DNA of 64,000 nt, from contig CM060964.1 of the NCBI GenBank assembly GCA_030765045.1, positions 315,550,128 to 315,614,127 of the forward strand. The letters are read 5' to 3'. Both the position numbers and the translations under genes were made by a program. Below are positions 53,870-64,000 of the stretch, piece by piece (position 1 is the stretch's first letter; every line of letters begins with the position of its first letter). Below the pieces are notes generated by a model. That model did not search any database, was not told where the DNA came from, and saw only the letters and a list, made by a program, of their open reading frames with translations. The stretch comes from Tenodera sinensis. Taxonomy: Eukaryota; Arthropoda; Insecta; Mantodea; Mantidae.

Positions 53870-55358
53870 GTTAAACATCCATGGGTAGAACCTAGTAATG
53901 TGGTCGATGTTTTCATGTTGGAGTATAAAAAGCAGATTGCATAAAACTCAAGAATAAGGGACATAAAATACAAATCAATATTATTTATGGCATGACCGAA
54001 ATGACCTCCAAATTGTGTACATGTGATATGGACACATGACATCATCAAAATAATTCTGATGAAACAAGAAAATGTATTGTTAAGGATGACTAGAGCCAAA
54101 TGATAGCACTATTTACCCATTGGAAATTTTTCAAACAGGGCTTGGTTAATGGATTCATAGAAAACAGAAGCCATTTTCGATAGCTCACTGAAAAATAATA
54201 AATTGTATGGTTTTGGACATATTAGCAAGCTAGAAACTTTTATAAAAGTGAACAAATATTGTAACAAAGTAAGAGAGTAAAAAAGTGTGTGCAGAAGAAA
54301 TTCAGAAGTTTCACTGGAAAAGTTAAGTTTATGCTTTACTCCCCGGCCACCACCTGAGAAGAGACAGGAGTTCTCATTGCTCAACTTTGTAAGAACGGCT
54401 GCATCATCACAATATGTGCTGTGCTTTCATCTCATTTTCATCTGCTGTAGCTTAGCTCCCTCTCCTAAATTCTACAATCAATAAGCAATGGAATGGAAAG
54501 GATAAAGTTCCCCAAATCCCAATGTGGTCTTTCAAGGCATTTTCTCCCCTCACAATGACATTAAAAGTAATGGAAAATCATAGCATAGAAATGCTCTTGC
54601 TTAAGATCCATCCATACTTCACAGCAACACCAGTATGCACATACAGTGGACGTGAGCACTACAAACTCAGCACCATCATCTGATGCAATGCATATAGCAT
54701 GATCTTTTTTTGTTGGCAAGGTCTGGAGTGAAATGCACTAACCTTCAAGAGGTCCTTGGGGATTTATTAAGAAGCCATTTGCACAAGCATTTTCCTATTT
54801 CAAAATCTGCACATTAGTGGCTGAGGAAACTGTCCATACTGTCATCTAAGAGTGGAACAAGGTATACAATGTTCATGCGTCAACACTACCTGGCCTCCTC
54901 TGTGTTGTGATTATGCAACAGACTGACCCCCCTCCCACTTGCTATAGTCCAAACTCTGCAACTTTTCATTCTGTGTTTGAAGGTTTGTTTCCTAATTATA
55001 ACATTGTATATTAGAAGATATTATACAAAATTTCTATTTGCATCTGTTCCCTCTTCCTACTTATTTTCATTTTAATATGGCATTTTATCACTACTACCCC
55101 CTCCCTATATTTATTTACATATCTATGATTCTAGTTTTAATGCTGAATTACATACTTATGTGTCAGGTGTTCCTTCTCTACAATTGTAAAAATATAATAA
55201 TTAATGTAAAAATATAACAATTAAAAATGGTTAGTTTATATTTGATCCACACATAAACAATCTAAAACATGTAACATCATTGAAAGGTTATGAAATAAAA
55301 TTAGGATGATTGAAACAAACTTTAGGCATTTTTTAACTAACAACAAATTAAAGGAAAT
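53870..55358. other. Element L interior without recognised coding sequence
   Basis: About 1.5 kb of AT-rich sequence. I found no supported frame on either strand; short frames at 54109-54484 overlap on both strands and look accidental. Confidence 0.45.
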
Positions 55359-55372
55359 AAATTTGTAAATAT

Positions 55373-55716
55373 GTTGTTAGCTAATGCTGGATTTCTGACA
55401 ATGAAGTCATTAATCCTCTTGCTCTCCAATATTTTTCACTGATGGATGGGGCACTAGAAGTGGCTGGGCATATTTGAAGGTGGTCTCAGTCCATTTCCTC
55501 TTGCAGATCACATAGAGGACAGAGTGGTGAAGAATATATCCCAATTCTGTTTAAATGTTTTGCCAGACAATCATGTCCTGTAATCAACCTGAAGGTTGCA
55601 ACTGCTGTTTTTCGAGGATACTCAGGAATCACTGTTTGAATGTTTGGTAGTTCCCATCTTTTATTCTTTGATTTTTCATAGTAATATTTTGCAATAATTT
55701 TTTTGAATTCAGAGTT
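55373..55716 (-). mobile_element. LINE C 3' fragment
   Basis: 344-bp 5'-truncated insertion with a perfect 14-bp duplication AAATTTGTAAATAT (55359-55372 and 55717-55730). It encodes PRKTAVATFRLITGHDCLA, CPLCDLQEEMDRDHLQIC and KYWRARGLMTSL, then stop and a short AAC tail. It is a relative of LINE B, with the same C-terminal zinc motif and the same lack of a 3' UTR. The frame upstream of 55716 is flanking sequence. Confidence 0.9.
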
Positions 55717-55730
55717 AAATTTGTAAATAT

Positions 55731-56094
55731 ATAATATACAATAATCCAGACACAAGGCACTCATAATTACATGGTTACTGGTTCACTGCTATCTCACAAC
55801 TGACATCATTTTAATGAATGCATGCTACCCTACATCACGTTTGTGGCTGTCTGTACATGTCTGAACCTGCACAATGGTATCATTAGAGTTAAGTCATTTG
55901 GTTCCATCACATTTACAATGCTCTAGGAATTTTTATTTTACAATGGACGAAAAAACTTTTATTTAAAAAAATTGAAATTGAAATAAAAAACCAACTATGG
56001 GTGATGGAGAAATTCCAAATACATACTTTAAAACACGATAAAAAACTACATTAAGTACAACTATTGGTACTCATGAGACAAAAATCATGTTGAC
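55731..56094. other. Element L right end
   Basis: AT-rich subterminal sequence of element L leading to the CAGTG end at 56095-56099. No gene. Confidence 0.5.
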
Positions 56095-56102
56095 CAGTGT
56101 AA

Positions 56103-57195
56103 TCCGACATTTAAAAACTTTCTTGTCAAGCACACTTGACAACATGTGCCTGAAGAAGGTACACTGCGTAAGACTTATGTAGGACATTGTTACAATAACA
56201 TATTGTCAAATATACAAAATGAATTAGCGGATCAGTTTGTGTGGTTGTCTGTTGATGAAACCCCTGATTCTCAGCGCCGTTCTATTGCTAATATAATCGT
56301 GGGTGCTTTAAATAAATAACTAAAGACTACACCTTATCTTCTTGATGTGTGCAAATTGTCGGCCACTGACAATGTAACTGTGACCCAGTTTGTGATGGAC
56401 TCTCTGAAATTACTATAGCCATGTGGAATCAAATATGACTGGTTACTTTTATTTGTTACTGATGCAGGGCCTTATGTAGTAAAATCAGGACAAACTCTGA
56501 AAGGCAATTTTCCTAACTTAATTCATATACCTTGTTTGGCACACGCTCTTCATCGCATTTCTGAGACAATACGTGATTCTTTTCCCCATTGGTAGATAGA
56601 TTTGTGTCCAGTGCAAAGAGAATTTTTGTTAAATCTCCTAAAAGAGTTAAGTTGTTTAGATCAACAGCACCTAATTTCGGACTTCCTCCTGCACCAGTGT
56701 TAACTCGACGGGGAACATGGGATGATGCAGTTTTATATTATGCTGAGCACATAGAAATAGTTGAAGAGGTTGTTAATTCATTGGACTTGAAAGATGCTTC
56801 ATCAATTGAAACTGCAAAATATTCTGCCAGGCACTAGGTTAAAAGAGGATCTTAATTTCATACCTGCCCATTTTTCTTTCTTACCAATAGCCATAACAGC
56901 ATTGGAAGCTATATGATCTCCTTTGCATGAATCACTTACTGTCTTTGAAAAAATAATATGTGATCTAAGTTCGGTTCCTGGTAGCATAGGACAAACAGTG
57001 AAAGAGAAAGTGAATTATGTAATTTCAAATGGTTATAAACAGATGTGCGATATTCGAGACATCCTCGAAAGAACACCATCTGTCACATCAACAGACTTGA
57101 CTCTCTCTATGAAGCAGTTAACATTTAAATATGCCCCGATAACATCTTGTGAAGTTTTTCGCGGGACCACTTCTGCTTCAACCTCTAAGGAATAA
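56103..57195 (+). pseudogene. hAT K3 transposase, C-terminal part
   Basis: FKNFLVKHT, PEEGTLRKTYVGHCYNNIL, FVWLSVDETPDSQRRSIAN (catalytic D region), WLLLFVTDAGPYVVK, IPCLAHALHRISETI (the hAT CLAHxLH signature), RRGTWDDAVLYYAEHIEIVE and KYAPITSCEVFRG near the C-terminal dimerisation region. Premature stops at about 56318, 56417 and 56595 and a shift near 56830 make it inactive. It is the best-preserved of the three CGGBP1-like hAT copies. Confidence 0.85.
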
Positions 57196-57432
57196 GGCAA
57201 CTTTATTTATTATTTGTGCTAACTCGTCTTGTAAACTGCAAAGAGACATTAATTGTTTTAATTAAATAGTACATATTCTGCACGATTTGTGTGATGTATC
57301 TTATTATGATTAATAAAGAGTTTATTATTAAACAGTGCATATATCTTGGCACATTTTCAAGTTTTTAAGAGCATATTTACATGCATATTTCAGCATTTTT
57401 TCAGGCACGAACTTCCGAGCCCTAGTGATGAC

Positions 57433-57716
57433 CAATTTACTGACTCCTGGTCTTAGTGATGCAATACGTGTGCAGTTTCAAACCTGATGATACATCAACA
57501 TAATGCAAACATCTTTATTTCAAACCAATGTATTTTATTCTGTATTCCATTGTGAGGTAAGATGTACTAGCACATTTACATGATCATAAAGTTCATATAT
57601 TAAAAATTCCTCATTATGTCCAAATTCTTGGGTCACCGGAAAAACAGACCAACAAAATTCTACTTAAAGTGCTGAATGCTTGCAATCTTCAAAGATAATC
57701 ATAGGTTTATAAATAC
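57433..57716. other. PRC1 intron 3' of the first exon in the window
   Basis: Contains the donor site (GTATTT on the minus strand) at 57716-57711. No other feature. Confidence 0.5.
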
Positions 57717-57872
57717 CTTCAACAATGCCATGTTCTTTTTCGTTGGTTTGAATTTAGACTCATCATCATATACCACAAGTTTGTGGAAGTTCAATAATGG
57801 AGTTATTTCTAATTCTCTAATCAGGCCAATAATGGCTATTTTAGTTTCTCGATAAACGGACATCAGGTGTTC
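57717..57872 (-). CDS. PRC1: PRC1/Ase1/MAP65 exon (coiled-coil rod, N-terminal side)
   Basis: 156-bp exon, exactly 52 codons, phase 0 at both ends, acceptor TTTTACAG and donor GTATTT. It encodes EHLMSVYRETKIAIIGLIRE then FHKLVVYDDESKF and NMALLK. Human PRC1 has LRETKASRREEF ... FERDVVCEDEDAF ... NIATLQ at this point, and the next exon (46988-47152) follows directly. Upstream exons lie beyond the right edge of the window, so the preceding intron is longer than 6.1 kb. Confidence 0.87.
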
Positions 57873-59032
57873 CTGTAAAATAAGAGCAACAATGCATTAA
57901 CTTTTTAGCAATAGCACAAAATACTGCAAATAAAAGACTCTAAAGGACATCTGTTAGGACTGCATATGTTTACATTGAAACTATACCTCCATTAACAAAA
58001 AGGACTCGGTCATTTCACTGTGATCCACAAATACTGCCACAATTTTGCACATAGTACCACAAGCCTTCACCATCTTCTGAGGTTTCAACTTATTGTGTAA
58101 ACTGAGGTTTGAATTTAAAAGTGGTAAATAGTAACAGAATACAATGATTTGCTGATGTGTTCCAGTATGCAATATTAAGAAAGAGACAGTAACAAAACTT
58201 AAGGACCACAATGATATCTACCTATAGAGATCAGTAATGCACACCACAAAAAGGTTATGTGCACACACATATATATATATAACAATTATTATTCTCAGAC
58301 ATATCTTCAAATATTTCTTTCCTAACAATCTCACTTCCCAAAGGCACTGTTTCTACGGCACCTGTTTCCAAAGAAACAATTGTCTAGTTTTATAATACCT
58401 CTGCCGAAAATGGTACTTAATATCTGCCCCAGAACCTTCTTTCGCAACACCACACGGTTACAAATGTAAAATATGTTCACTTTTTATTTTTATGGATAAA
58501 TACATTTTGAACTTCAGTTTTGATTATCCTGAACCTCCTCTTAGAAAAAGTTAGTGTTTTAGGTAATTGTCCTACAGATATATTAAACCCACATGCAAAA
58601 ATGTTTGCTGATGATTTGACTTGCAATATCATTTGCAATGCACCACATCGGACCTATTTACTATTTATTGTCTAATTATATAAATACACACAATACTACC
58701 TCAAAAGCGTACATGTTACACATGCTACAAACTGTTTAAACAATGGCAATAAGTACCTTATAATCAAAGGAACGTACAACCAAAACAAAGAATTTGATTG
58801 TTTTCTACACATAAGGAGGATGGTCACAGTTGGAGCAACATTCCTTTACCTTATAAATTAGAAGTCATTAGAATAATTTACCTAATATTTAACTTTGAGA
58901 ATGGTTTTCATAAATAATGCTTTTGCAAGATTCCTTTGTCTTTAGGAATTATGTTCTTCAGAATCCAGATGCTTGGAAGAGGAACCACTCAGAAATGTTT
59001 TTCTTCAAAACAGACCATTCAGAAAAATCTGA
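57873..59032. other. PRC1 intron, no supported feature
   Basis: A 76-codon minus-strand frame at 57981-58211 ends near a GTATAG and might tempt an exon call, but it does not resemble PRC1. A short TA run is at about 58270-58282. Nothing else. Confidence 0.5.
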
Positions 59033-59397
59033 TGTGTTGCACTCACATGACTTTCTCTACTCTTGTACTAGGTATTCTTCCAAACTCTTATTCCTCTTAT
59101 CTTCTTCATGTTAATCCAGAAAAACATTTGCAGAAATTATATAATTTTCTTGTAGGTGCAAGGGGATATGGGAATACAGTAGGCTTTGAGCGATAGTCAA
59201 ATCTTTTAAAGCTTTGAGATTCCATTCTCTTTGCACGGCTAAGACATAAAAAAAATGAATAACGATCTTCCATTTGAGGAAAGTTTAAGTATTGTAAAAC
59301 TCATACAAATAACAAGAAACATCTCTGAAATGCTTCACTCCATAAAAAAATTCATTTGGACATAAATTGTGTGTTTAAATGAGATCTACATTTTTTT
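59033..59397. repeat. MITE-like repeat F, left part of an interrupted copy
   Basis: Parallel to 48717-49065. It stops at ATTTTTTT (59390-59397); the same ATTTTTT starts the right part at 60453, a target duplication around the insert 59398-60452. Confidence 0.68.
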
Positions 59398-59401
59398 ATT
59401 T

Positions 59402-59575
59402 GAAGCTTTCCTGGCGACGAACATATTCAAGATGTTCTCGGGCTTCTGGCCGGGTGTACTAATGCAGAGCCATCATACATCCTGATGATGGGAGAGATGT
59501 ACACTCCCGAAACGTCGATGGCTCTGCATCACTACACCTGGCTGCAGGCCGGAGAGCAGCTTGAATGAGTTTATA
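59402..59575 (+). mobile_element. Penelope-type 3' fragment with hammerhead
   Basis: Related to 40980-41090 of Penelope P1 (shared block from CCTGATGATGGG through ACTACACCTGGCT to TTGAAT). Its left and right halves are also inverse copies of each other (about 70 bp, from TATTCAAGATG to GCTTGAATGAG), so the RNA would form one long hairpin with the ribozyme core inside. Confidence 0.78.
59462..59529 (+). ncRNA. Hammerhead ribozyme, type I, minimal stem III
   Basis: Core CTGATGA at 59482-59488, stem II GGGAG/CTCCC (59490-59494 with 59504-59508) with loop AGATGTACA, GAAA at 59509-59512, then C, G and T forming a two-pair stem III without a loop, and C at 59516 as the cleavage position (GTC). Stem I pairs CATC (59478-59481) with GATG (59517-59520), and beyond a 7-nt internal loop ATGCAGAGC (59462-59470) with GCTCTGCAT (59521-59529), all perfect. 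The internal loop facing loop II fits the known tertiary contact. Such ribozymes are established for Penelope-like retroelements. Confidence 0.85.
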
Positions 59576-59919
59576 TATTTCACAGCTGAATTTTATAAGA
59601 ATGTTTATATGCCACAATGATGCCAAGCCAGTGTGCCACTATGCGTCTCTTCCCACAGCCTCCACTCTCATAAAATCTGATTGGCTTTTGTTGTAACACA
59701 CTGTTCACTTTTGCCAATTAGATTTTGTCTGACGTTTAATTTGAAGGTATGCTCATTGGAACACTGTGTTACATACCATGCTCCGACATTTTCTCTACCC
59801 TTTCTTAATTTGATGATCAGTACATTTTAATGACAAGCAGGCCCATCTTACAAATTAACAACCTGACATTTACACCTATTACACTTTTACATAAAAAAAT
59901 ATATTTATTATAACATGGC
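59576..59919. other. Unassigned sequence within the insert
   Basis: Between the hammerhead fragment and LINE C derivative iii. Not matched to anything else in the window. Confidence 0.4.
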
Positions 59920-60452
59920 CTCAGGGGTCCCCGTCTAGGGGGTATGTGAATAGCGACCACAAGGTACCCAAGCTGAGCAGAACATTACTTCCACTTACTG
60001 GTGTTTTGCTCCTCACTGTAACTTTTCTGTCTGACCGTACCTTGGTCATCTCTTGTTCTCTTCCGACCCTGATGCTATTAGGGTTACCGAGGGCTAGGGA
60101 GTCTTTATTTTTCCAACCTCTCCATTTCTCTATAAAATCTTAACCCCAACATGCTGACCTGTCACGGCATGTAATACGTCCTCTGATTGGTAATCAGAGG
60201 ATATGGTCGGTGAATTTATTTTGATAATTCTCCCGGTCAGGTCGGTGCGACCCATAAACCAACGACAGGTGTAGTCCTCCAGACATTCTGGGGGTTGTGA
60301 GAGAGCGATGTGACCGCCAAAACAGAAAAATATGGTGCTCTCTAAAAAGCGGTTACTATTACTGCTATTGCTCTCTTCAATATCATTGTGAAAAAATATT
60401 GGAGAGCAAGAGGATTAATGACTTCATTGTCAGAAATCCAGCATTAGCTAAC
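59920..60452. mobile_element. Inverted LINE C derivative, copy iii
   Basis: Reverse complement arrangement of copy ii: inverted 5' segment (59920-60384) joined to the plus-strand LINE C 3' end (60385-60452, KYWRARG-type codons through GCATTAGCTAAC). Same internal joint and the same CTCAGG outer limit as at 52855. It ends at the ATTTTTT duplication of repeat F. Confidence 0.75.
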
Positions 60453-60895
60453 ATTTTTTGTATAGTAAAATTTGGTCTATACCTTAAGGTTTACCAATTA
60501 TGCAAAAGTCGTCAAGAGTAAATAGGACTATGTGGGCTATAGCTAGAAAGTTCAAAATATACATTTCATTTGCCATAAAAATATCTTAAACATATGGCAT
60601 TTTAATCAAAATCATTAGAACCTTTTTCAAAAAATTTTCCATGTAAAGGGTAGTTTAAGGTGGAGTTTTTTTCAAAATCTTTCTGTCGCATCCTTGAAAG
60701 ATATTGAACTTAAATACCACATTAGACTTTTCACCAAATTTTTGTTCACAGACAGACCTTTTTCTAAAAATGCTTTTCTTGGATTCAGGGAACCTCAGAA
60801 CATATTTCCAGTGAAATCTCGACATCAAATTTTTCGGTGCAATACAACACTTCTCCTACTGACTATACATAGAGAAAGTAAAAATGAGCTGGAAG
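60453..60895. repeat. MITE-like repeat F, right part of an interrupted copy
   Basis: Parallel to 49066-49545 (shared TTTGGTCTAT, CATGTAAAGGGTAGTTTA, TCGCATCCTTGAAAGATATT and GAGAAAGTAAAAA blocks). Ends in the inverted-repeat motif. Confidence 0.68.
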
Positions 60896-62165
60896 GAAAA
60901 CTGCTGTCATAATTTCTTAGGGAATTCAAATCCATACATCAGGTTTTACAGGTCCTGCAGCTGTTCTTAGCCTGTGTCCCGCACAGTGAAGTAATTGGCA
61001 AGTTGTAAAGCGAGGTGTTACTTGCTCACTCAATGTCTGGTTTCTTAGGTTCCACCCATAAAAACATGTAGAGATATCCATTCATTCCTGTTTTTAACAA
61101 TGTAACAGCTGTCAGTCTAATAATAAGTGGGTGTATCCTTGCATGAGTTTCTCCAGCAACCGAAAGCTGAGAGAAAAATTGGCAGCTATTTACTGATAAA
61201 GTAAGTAAAACGCATCACTTTATACTGTGGCTGCAACCGCACATCAAAGGAGACTCAAGATCAGCTACCCTATACCACTATGTTGCTAGGCAACACATGA
61301 TGACAGGTAAAAACAAAGAGCATTTCCACACAGTTCTAGAAACTTTGAGTGCAGGACTTCTTAGGAGAAACTTCGTGAAACGTCACTGTCAAGAAAAATG
61401 ATCCAGAAAAATCACTGGTACATTAATCATGGCTATATAATAGTCAGCTCAGACAAAGAAGTCAATTTTGAGTGAGTGAGTAGAATGGTCAGAGTGAGCT
61501 GCGTAAAGTATTTGTACCAAGAACAGAGCATCTGTGAGTTGCAAGGTCATGAGTTGTGAATTGTGTTTCAACTTTGAAGGAAATAAAGTGACATAAAAAG
61601 TAACAGGACTTGTCATTTGTCGCAATACTTTATTCAAATTGTTAGGTTTCAAGGTGAAAAATATGTACAAGAGTATCAATTTAACTCCTGAATATGGAGA
61701 AACATTGAGATAAACAGGTTTCATGTTTGCAGCAGTCAAAAGTTCATCTTATGATATGTATAGATACTGGTAAACGCATGCTGTTGCAATACAGAGTGCC
61801 CACTATCACTTGAATCTGCTTTCCCTGCATTCAACATAGGAGGCACATTCTTGAGTGCATTTACAAATTAAAACAAGGGGCAAAAAGATGATGGCTGTGC
61901 ACACATTAAACAAACCCTTCAGGGGCCTTCACCTCACCCTGTTAAGAATTTCACCAGGGTCATCATCACACAGCAGCGCACCAATATTCATCACAGTTTA
62001 GCTGACCATGGTTTTTGTTTCAGTTTGATTTTTTGAGTCACTTTTTTTATATTCACCTTCACTTTAAAATGTTGGAAAAAACAAATATTTTCAAGATCAT
62101 TCGATCTCATCCTCAGCAATTGGGTGACAGCCACAGGAGAAAATTAATACCCTTTAGCATTGTTA
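60896..62165. other. PRC1 intron, no supported feature
   Basis: About 1.3 kb without recognisable gene or repeat on either strand; the 96-codon minus frame at 61449-61739 has no recognisable content. Confidence 0.5.
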
Positions 62166-62173
62166 ATGCACCC

Positions 62174-64000
62174 CAGTGGCGGTTATTCAGGTGAAGCAGG
62201 TGAAGAGGTTTTCACCTGAAAATAGCAGTATTCTATTTTTGTTAATGTTGGCATTATTACTTTCATTCTAACAGTTTAGTCCCAAATTTCAACTGCTAGC
62301 AGCTGTAGCAGGGTCAGTGACCAACCCTTCTTTTGTTTGGAACTTACAGCCTGGCAACCGGCAGGGAAAATTGGTGGGAACGCGCCCTCTGATCGGTTAC
62401 AAGGACAAGTGCAAAAGTCACAGTTACGGAAGAAACTACTGCACTAAACAGCTTGGTTGCCATGGCAACATGACGTCACGAAACGATGAACTACGGGGAA
62501 ATAACACGGGCATGCACATGTTTCGAGCAAACAAGAAATATTTTCACTTGGGCAGAGGCACAGAACACGGTAGAGGGGATGGTTTCTGTTTTCACGCGCT
62601 CAGAAGATAGTATTCGTTTACCTCGAGGAAGAACTGGCGGTAAACTTAAAACGTAGTGTTTTAGACAACTGTGAACGGTAGGTATAATTTACGAGTTTGC
62701 TAGACTCCAGTACTTTTAATATTTAAATTACGGAATATAACTCTTTTGTTATGAATCCAGTGAACCATATAGTTTGCAATTTGCTAGAAACCCCATTTTC
62801 CAGGTGGAAAGATGAGGACAAGAAGGATGTTTTAAACTTTGGGCGGCCCACTGATATCATTGATGTAGCCCTTACAAGAGAGGATAAGAAAATAAGGAAG
62901 ACTTATTAAATTCAAAAGCTCTTGGCTCGATAACTATTTTTGGTTATGCAGTAGCCGTAGTTTGCAATCGCTATTCTGTTGGCCTTGTTTACTTTTCAGC
63001 AACAAAAGTAACGTGTGGGACAAAGAAAGATTCACAGATTTCATTAATATAACCCGTTCTCTTCACAAGCACAATGATTCGGCGGGACATTTAAAAGTAA
63101 ATTACAACTAAACGCTTTTGAAAAAAAAAAAAATAGAAACACAATGGTTGACGCTCTTCGGGAAAACAGCAGACCTTTTCATGTGCGTTTCAATGGAAAC
63201 GTGGCATTAAATAGGCTTTTCCTGTAGTTGATTATTAAAGCAATATTGTATTTAGGTAAACAAGAGCTTGCATTCTGAGGTCATGATGAGAGTGCGCTTT
63301 CGCTAAGTCGGGGAAATTTCAAGGAGCTTGTGTACTGAAACTCCATTAGAAATCTAAAACCACTATAGTAAAATTAAAAGTATATTCAGCGGTGATTCTA
63401 AATCTATACAAAATGAGGTGATTGGATGTATTTTGGAATACTTAAAAACCTGAAATTAATGTCTCAGACTTTTTTTTTTTCTTCTTCTGTTGAAGTTGAC
63501 GACACTACAGATATTTGTCAATAGTCTCAGTGCTCTATCATTGTAAGATACGTGAATACAGAGAGCACATTGGTTGAACGATTTTTCGGATTTCATGATG
63601 TGAGTGTTGACAGGTCCGCAGAAACATTGTTCCTTTTGCTGCATGGTGTTCTTAAAGAATTTAATTATGAACGTCAATTAGTTGCACAATGTTACGATGG
63701 AGCGAGTGTTATGTCAGGACATTTGAATGGACTTCAAAAAAGAATCAAGAACAATGCTCCTCAGGCAGTTTTTGTACATTGTTTGGCTCACTGTTTAAAT
63801 TTTATTTTAAAACAAAACTGTATATATTTGCATCTGCCATGTTTATTTCTCTCACTTATTACGCGAACTGTCATATGTATTGGACCAAAATAAATCATAG
63901 TGTGACAGACAGTTTCTTTTGTGTATAGCTCCATTGTATACTAAAAGCTTGGTAAAAAATGTTGGACCGTGGTACACCGGCTTTGCATTGTATTTTCAGC
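62174..64000 (+). mobile_element. ZMYM1-type hAT element M, left part, runs off the window
   Basis: A CAGTGGCGGTTATTCAGG terminus at 62174 resembles the usual start of hAT elements carrying ZMYM1/DUF4371 proteins. The transposase relic begins at 62751. The right TIR and TSD would be outside the window; candidate left TSD is ATGCACCC (62166-62173). Confidence 0.6.
62751..63950 (+). pseudogene. ZMYM1/DUF4371-type hAT transposase relic
   Basis: MNPVNHIVCNLLETPFSRWK and FGRPTDIIDVAL start the protein. A TTF-type zinc-finger block follows near 62940-63110 in another frame (SLFCWPCLLFS ... VWDKERFTDFINI ... LHKHNDSAGH). After a degraded stretch with poly-A and poly-T runs come VDDTTDI, then RYVNTESTLVERFFGFHDV, LVAQCYDGASVMSGHL and VFVHCLAHCLNFIL (63550-63825), the catalytic core of DUF4371 transposases. 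Several frameshifts and stops are present and it is cut by the window end. Confidence 0.78.

Larger units (their letters stand above)
50874..56099 (-). mobile_element. CACTG-ended DNA transposon L, host to several insertions
   Basis: Ends are CACTGAACAACAAAAAAG on the left and, inverted, CACTGGTCAACATGATTTTT on the right, sharing CACTG, CAACA and TTTTTGTCTCA. A 3-bp duplication TAA flanks it (50871-50873 and 56100-56102); removing it restores the hAT reading frame exactly. Inside, on the minus strand, lies a protein-coding relic, then an inverted LINE C derivative, a solo LTR and a LINE C stub. CACTG ends with a 3-bp TSD suggest the CACTA/EnSpm superfamily. Confidence 0.8.
50047..57424 (+). 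mobile_element. hAT transposon K3 with TIRs, split by element L
   Basis: Terminal inverted repeats TAGGGCTAGGAAGTTCATGC at the left and, inverted, TAGGGCTCGGAAGTTCGTGC at the right. An 8-bp target duplication with one difference flanks it, GCGATGAC (50039-50046) and GTGATGAC (57425-57432). Inside is a decayed CGGBP1-like hAT transposase in two blocks separated by element L (50874-56099). Without L the element is about 2.15 kb. Confidence 0.9.

Noticed and set aside
53536..54099. 187-codon minus-strand frame
   Set aside because: It crosses the boundary of the solo LTR at 53865 and has no recognisable content; a chance frame.
57981..58211. Additional PRC1 exon on the minus strand (ending near GTATAG)
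   Set aside because: The translation does not resemble any part of PRC1, and no matching acceptor with continuous phase was found; the exon at 57717-57872 starts in phase 0 and needs a PRC1-like partner.

Overview
The window looks like one stretch of a large, AT-rich arthropod (most likely insect) genome: essentially a giant intron region of a single host gene, filled with nested transposable elements. The only convincing host coding sequence is three minus-strand exons (57717-57872, 46988-47152, 15275-15498). They splice in frame and match consecutive blocks of PRC1/Ase1/MAP65 (Drosophila fascetto), the antiparallel-microtubule bundler of the central spindle. The intron between the last two is about 31.5 kb, that between the first two about 10.6 kb, and the flanking introns run off both ends. 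The insect call rests on the PRC1 match and the mix of elements (R1-, Jockey- and I-type LINEs, Penelope-like elements, Ty3-type LTR elements, hAT, mariner, a CACTG-ended transposon); no species is claimed.

Layout. 1-11.9 kb: an R1-clade LINE (minus) split by a Ty3-type element with apparently identical 808-bp LTRs and a 4-bp target duplication (TSD). 11.9-15.1 kb: remains of a second R1-like LINE fused to a decayed Jockey-like LINE. 15.3 kb: PRC1 exon. 16-19.3 kb: a solo LTR, an LTR fragment, and an RNase-H LINE inside a MITE-like repeat. 19.5-25.2 kb: hAT remnant, then a Ty3-type element inside a Penelope fragment. 25.8-29.4 kb: a GC-rich I-type LINE inside a hAT relic. 30.9-33.1 kb: short LINE derivatives. 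33.3-44 kb: inverted-repeat arms containing a Penelope element, containing a Ty3 element, containing an RNase-H LINE, followed by a decayed pol-less LTR element. 44.1-46.75 kb: a head-to-head Penelope palindrome interrupted by a mariner-like element. 47-49.6 kb: PRC1 exon, a fold-back tRNA-derived repeat, a MITE-like repeat. 50.0-57.4 kb: a hAT element with TIRs, containing a CACTG-ended element, containing further insertions. 57.7 kb: PRC1 exon. 59-61 kb: a second MITE-like copy interrupted by a Penelope 3' piece with a hammerhead ribozyme motif and an inverted LINE derivative. 62.2 kb to the end: a ZMYM1-type hAT running off the window.

The most striking theme is that all four LTR elements with an internal region (1310-7564, 20397-24877, 34149-40813, 41234-43703) keep LTRs, primer-binding site and a Gag-type ORF but have lost the polymerase and integrase core, through different deletions. 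They appear to be a population of Gag-only elements that would need enzymes supplied in trans. Many nest levels carry clean TSDs, so relative insertion order can be read directly.
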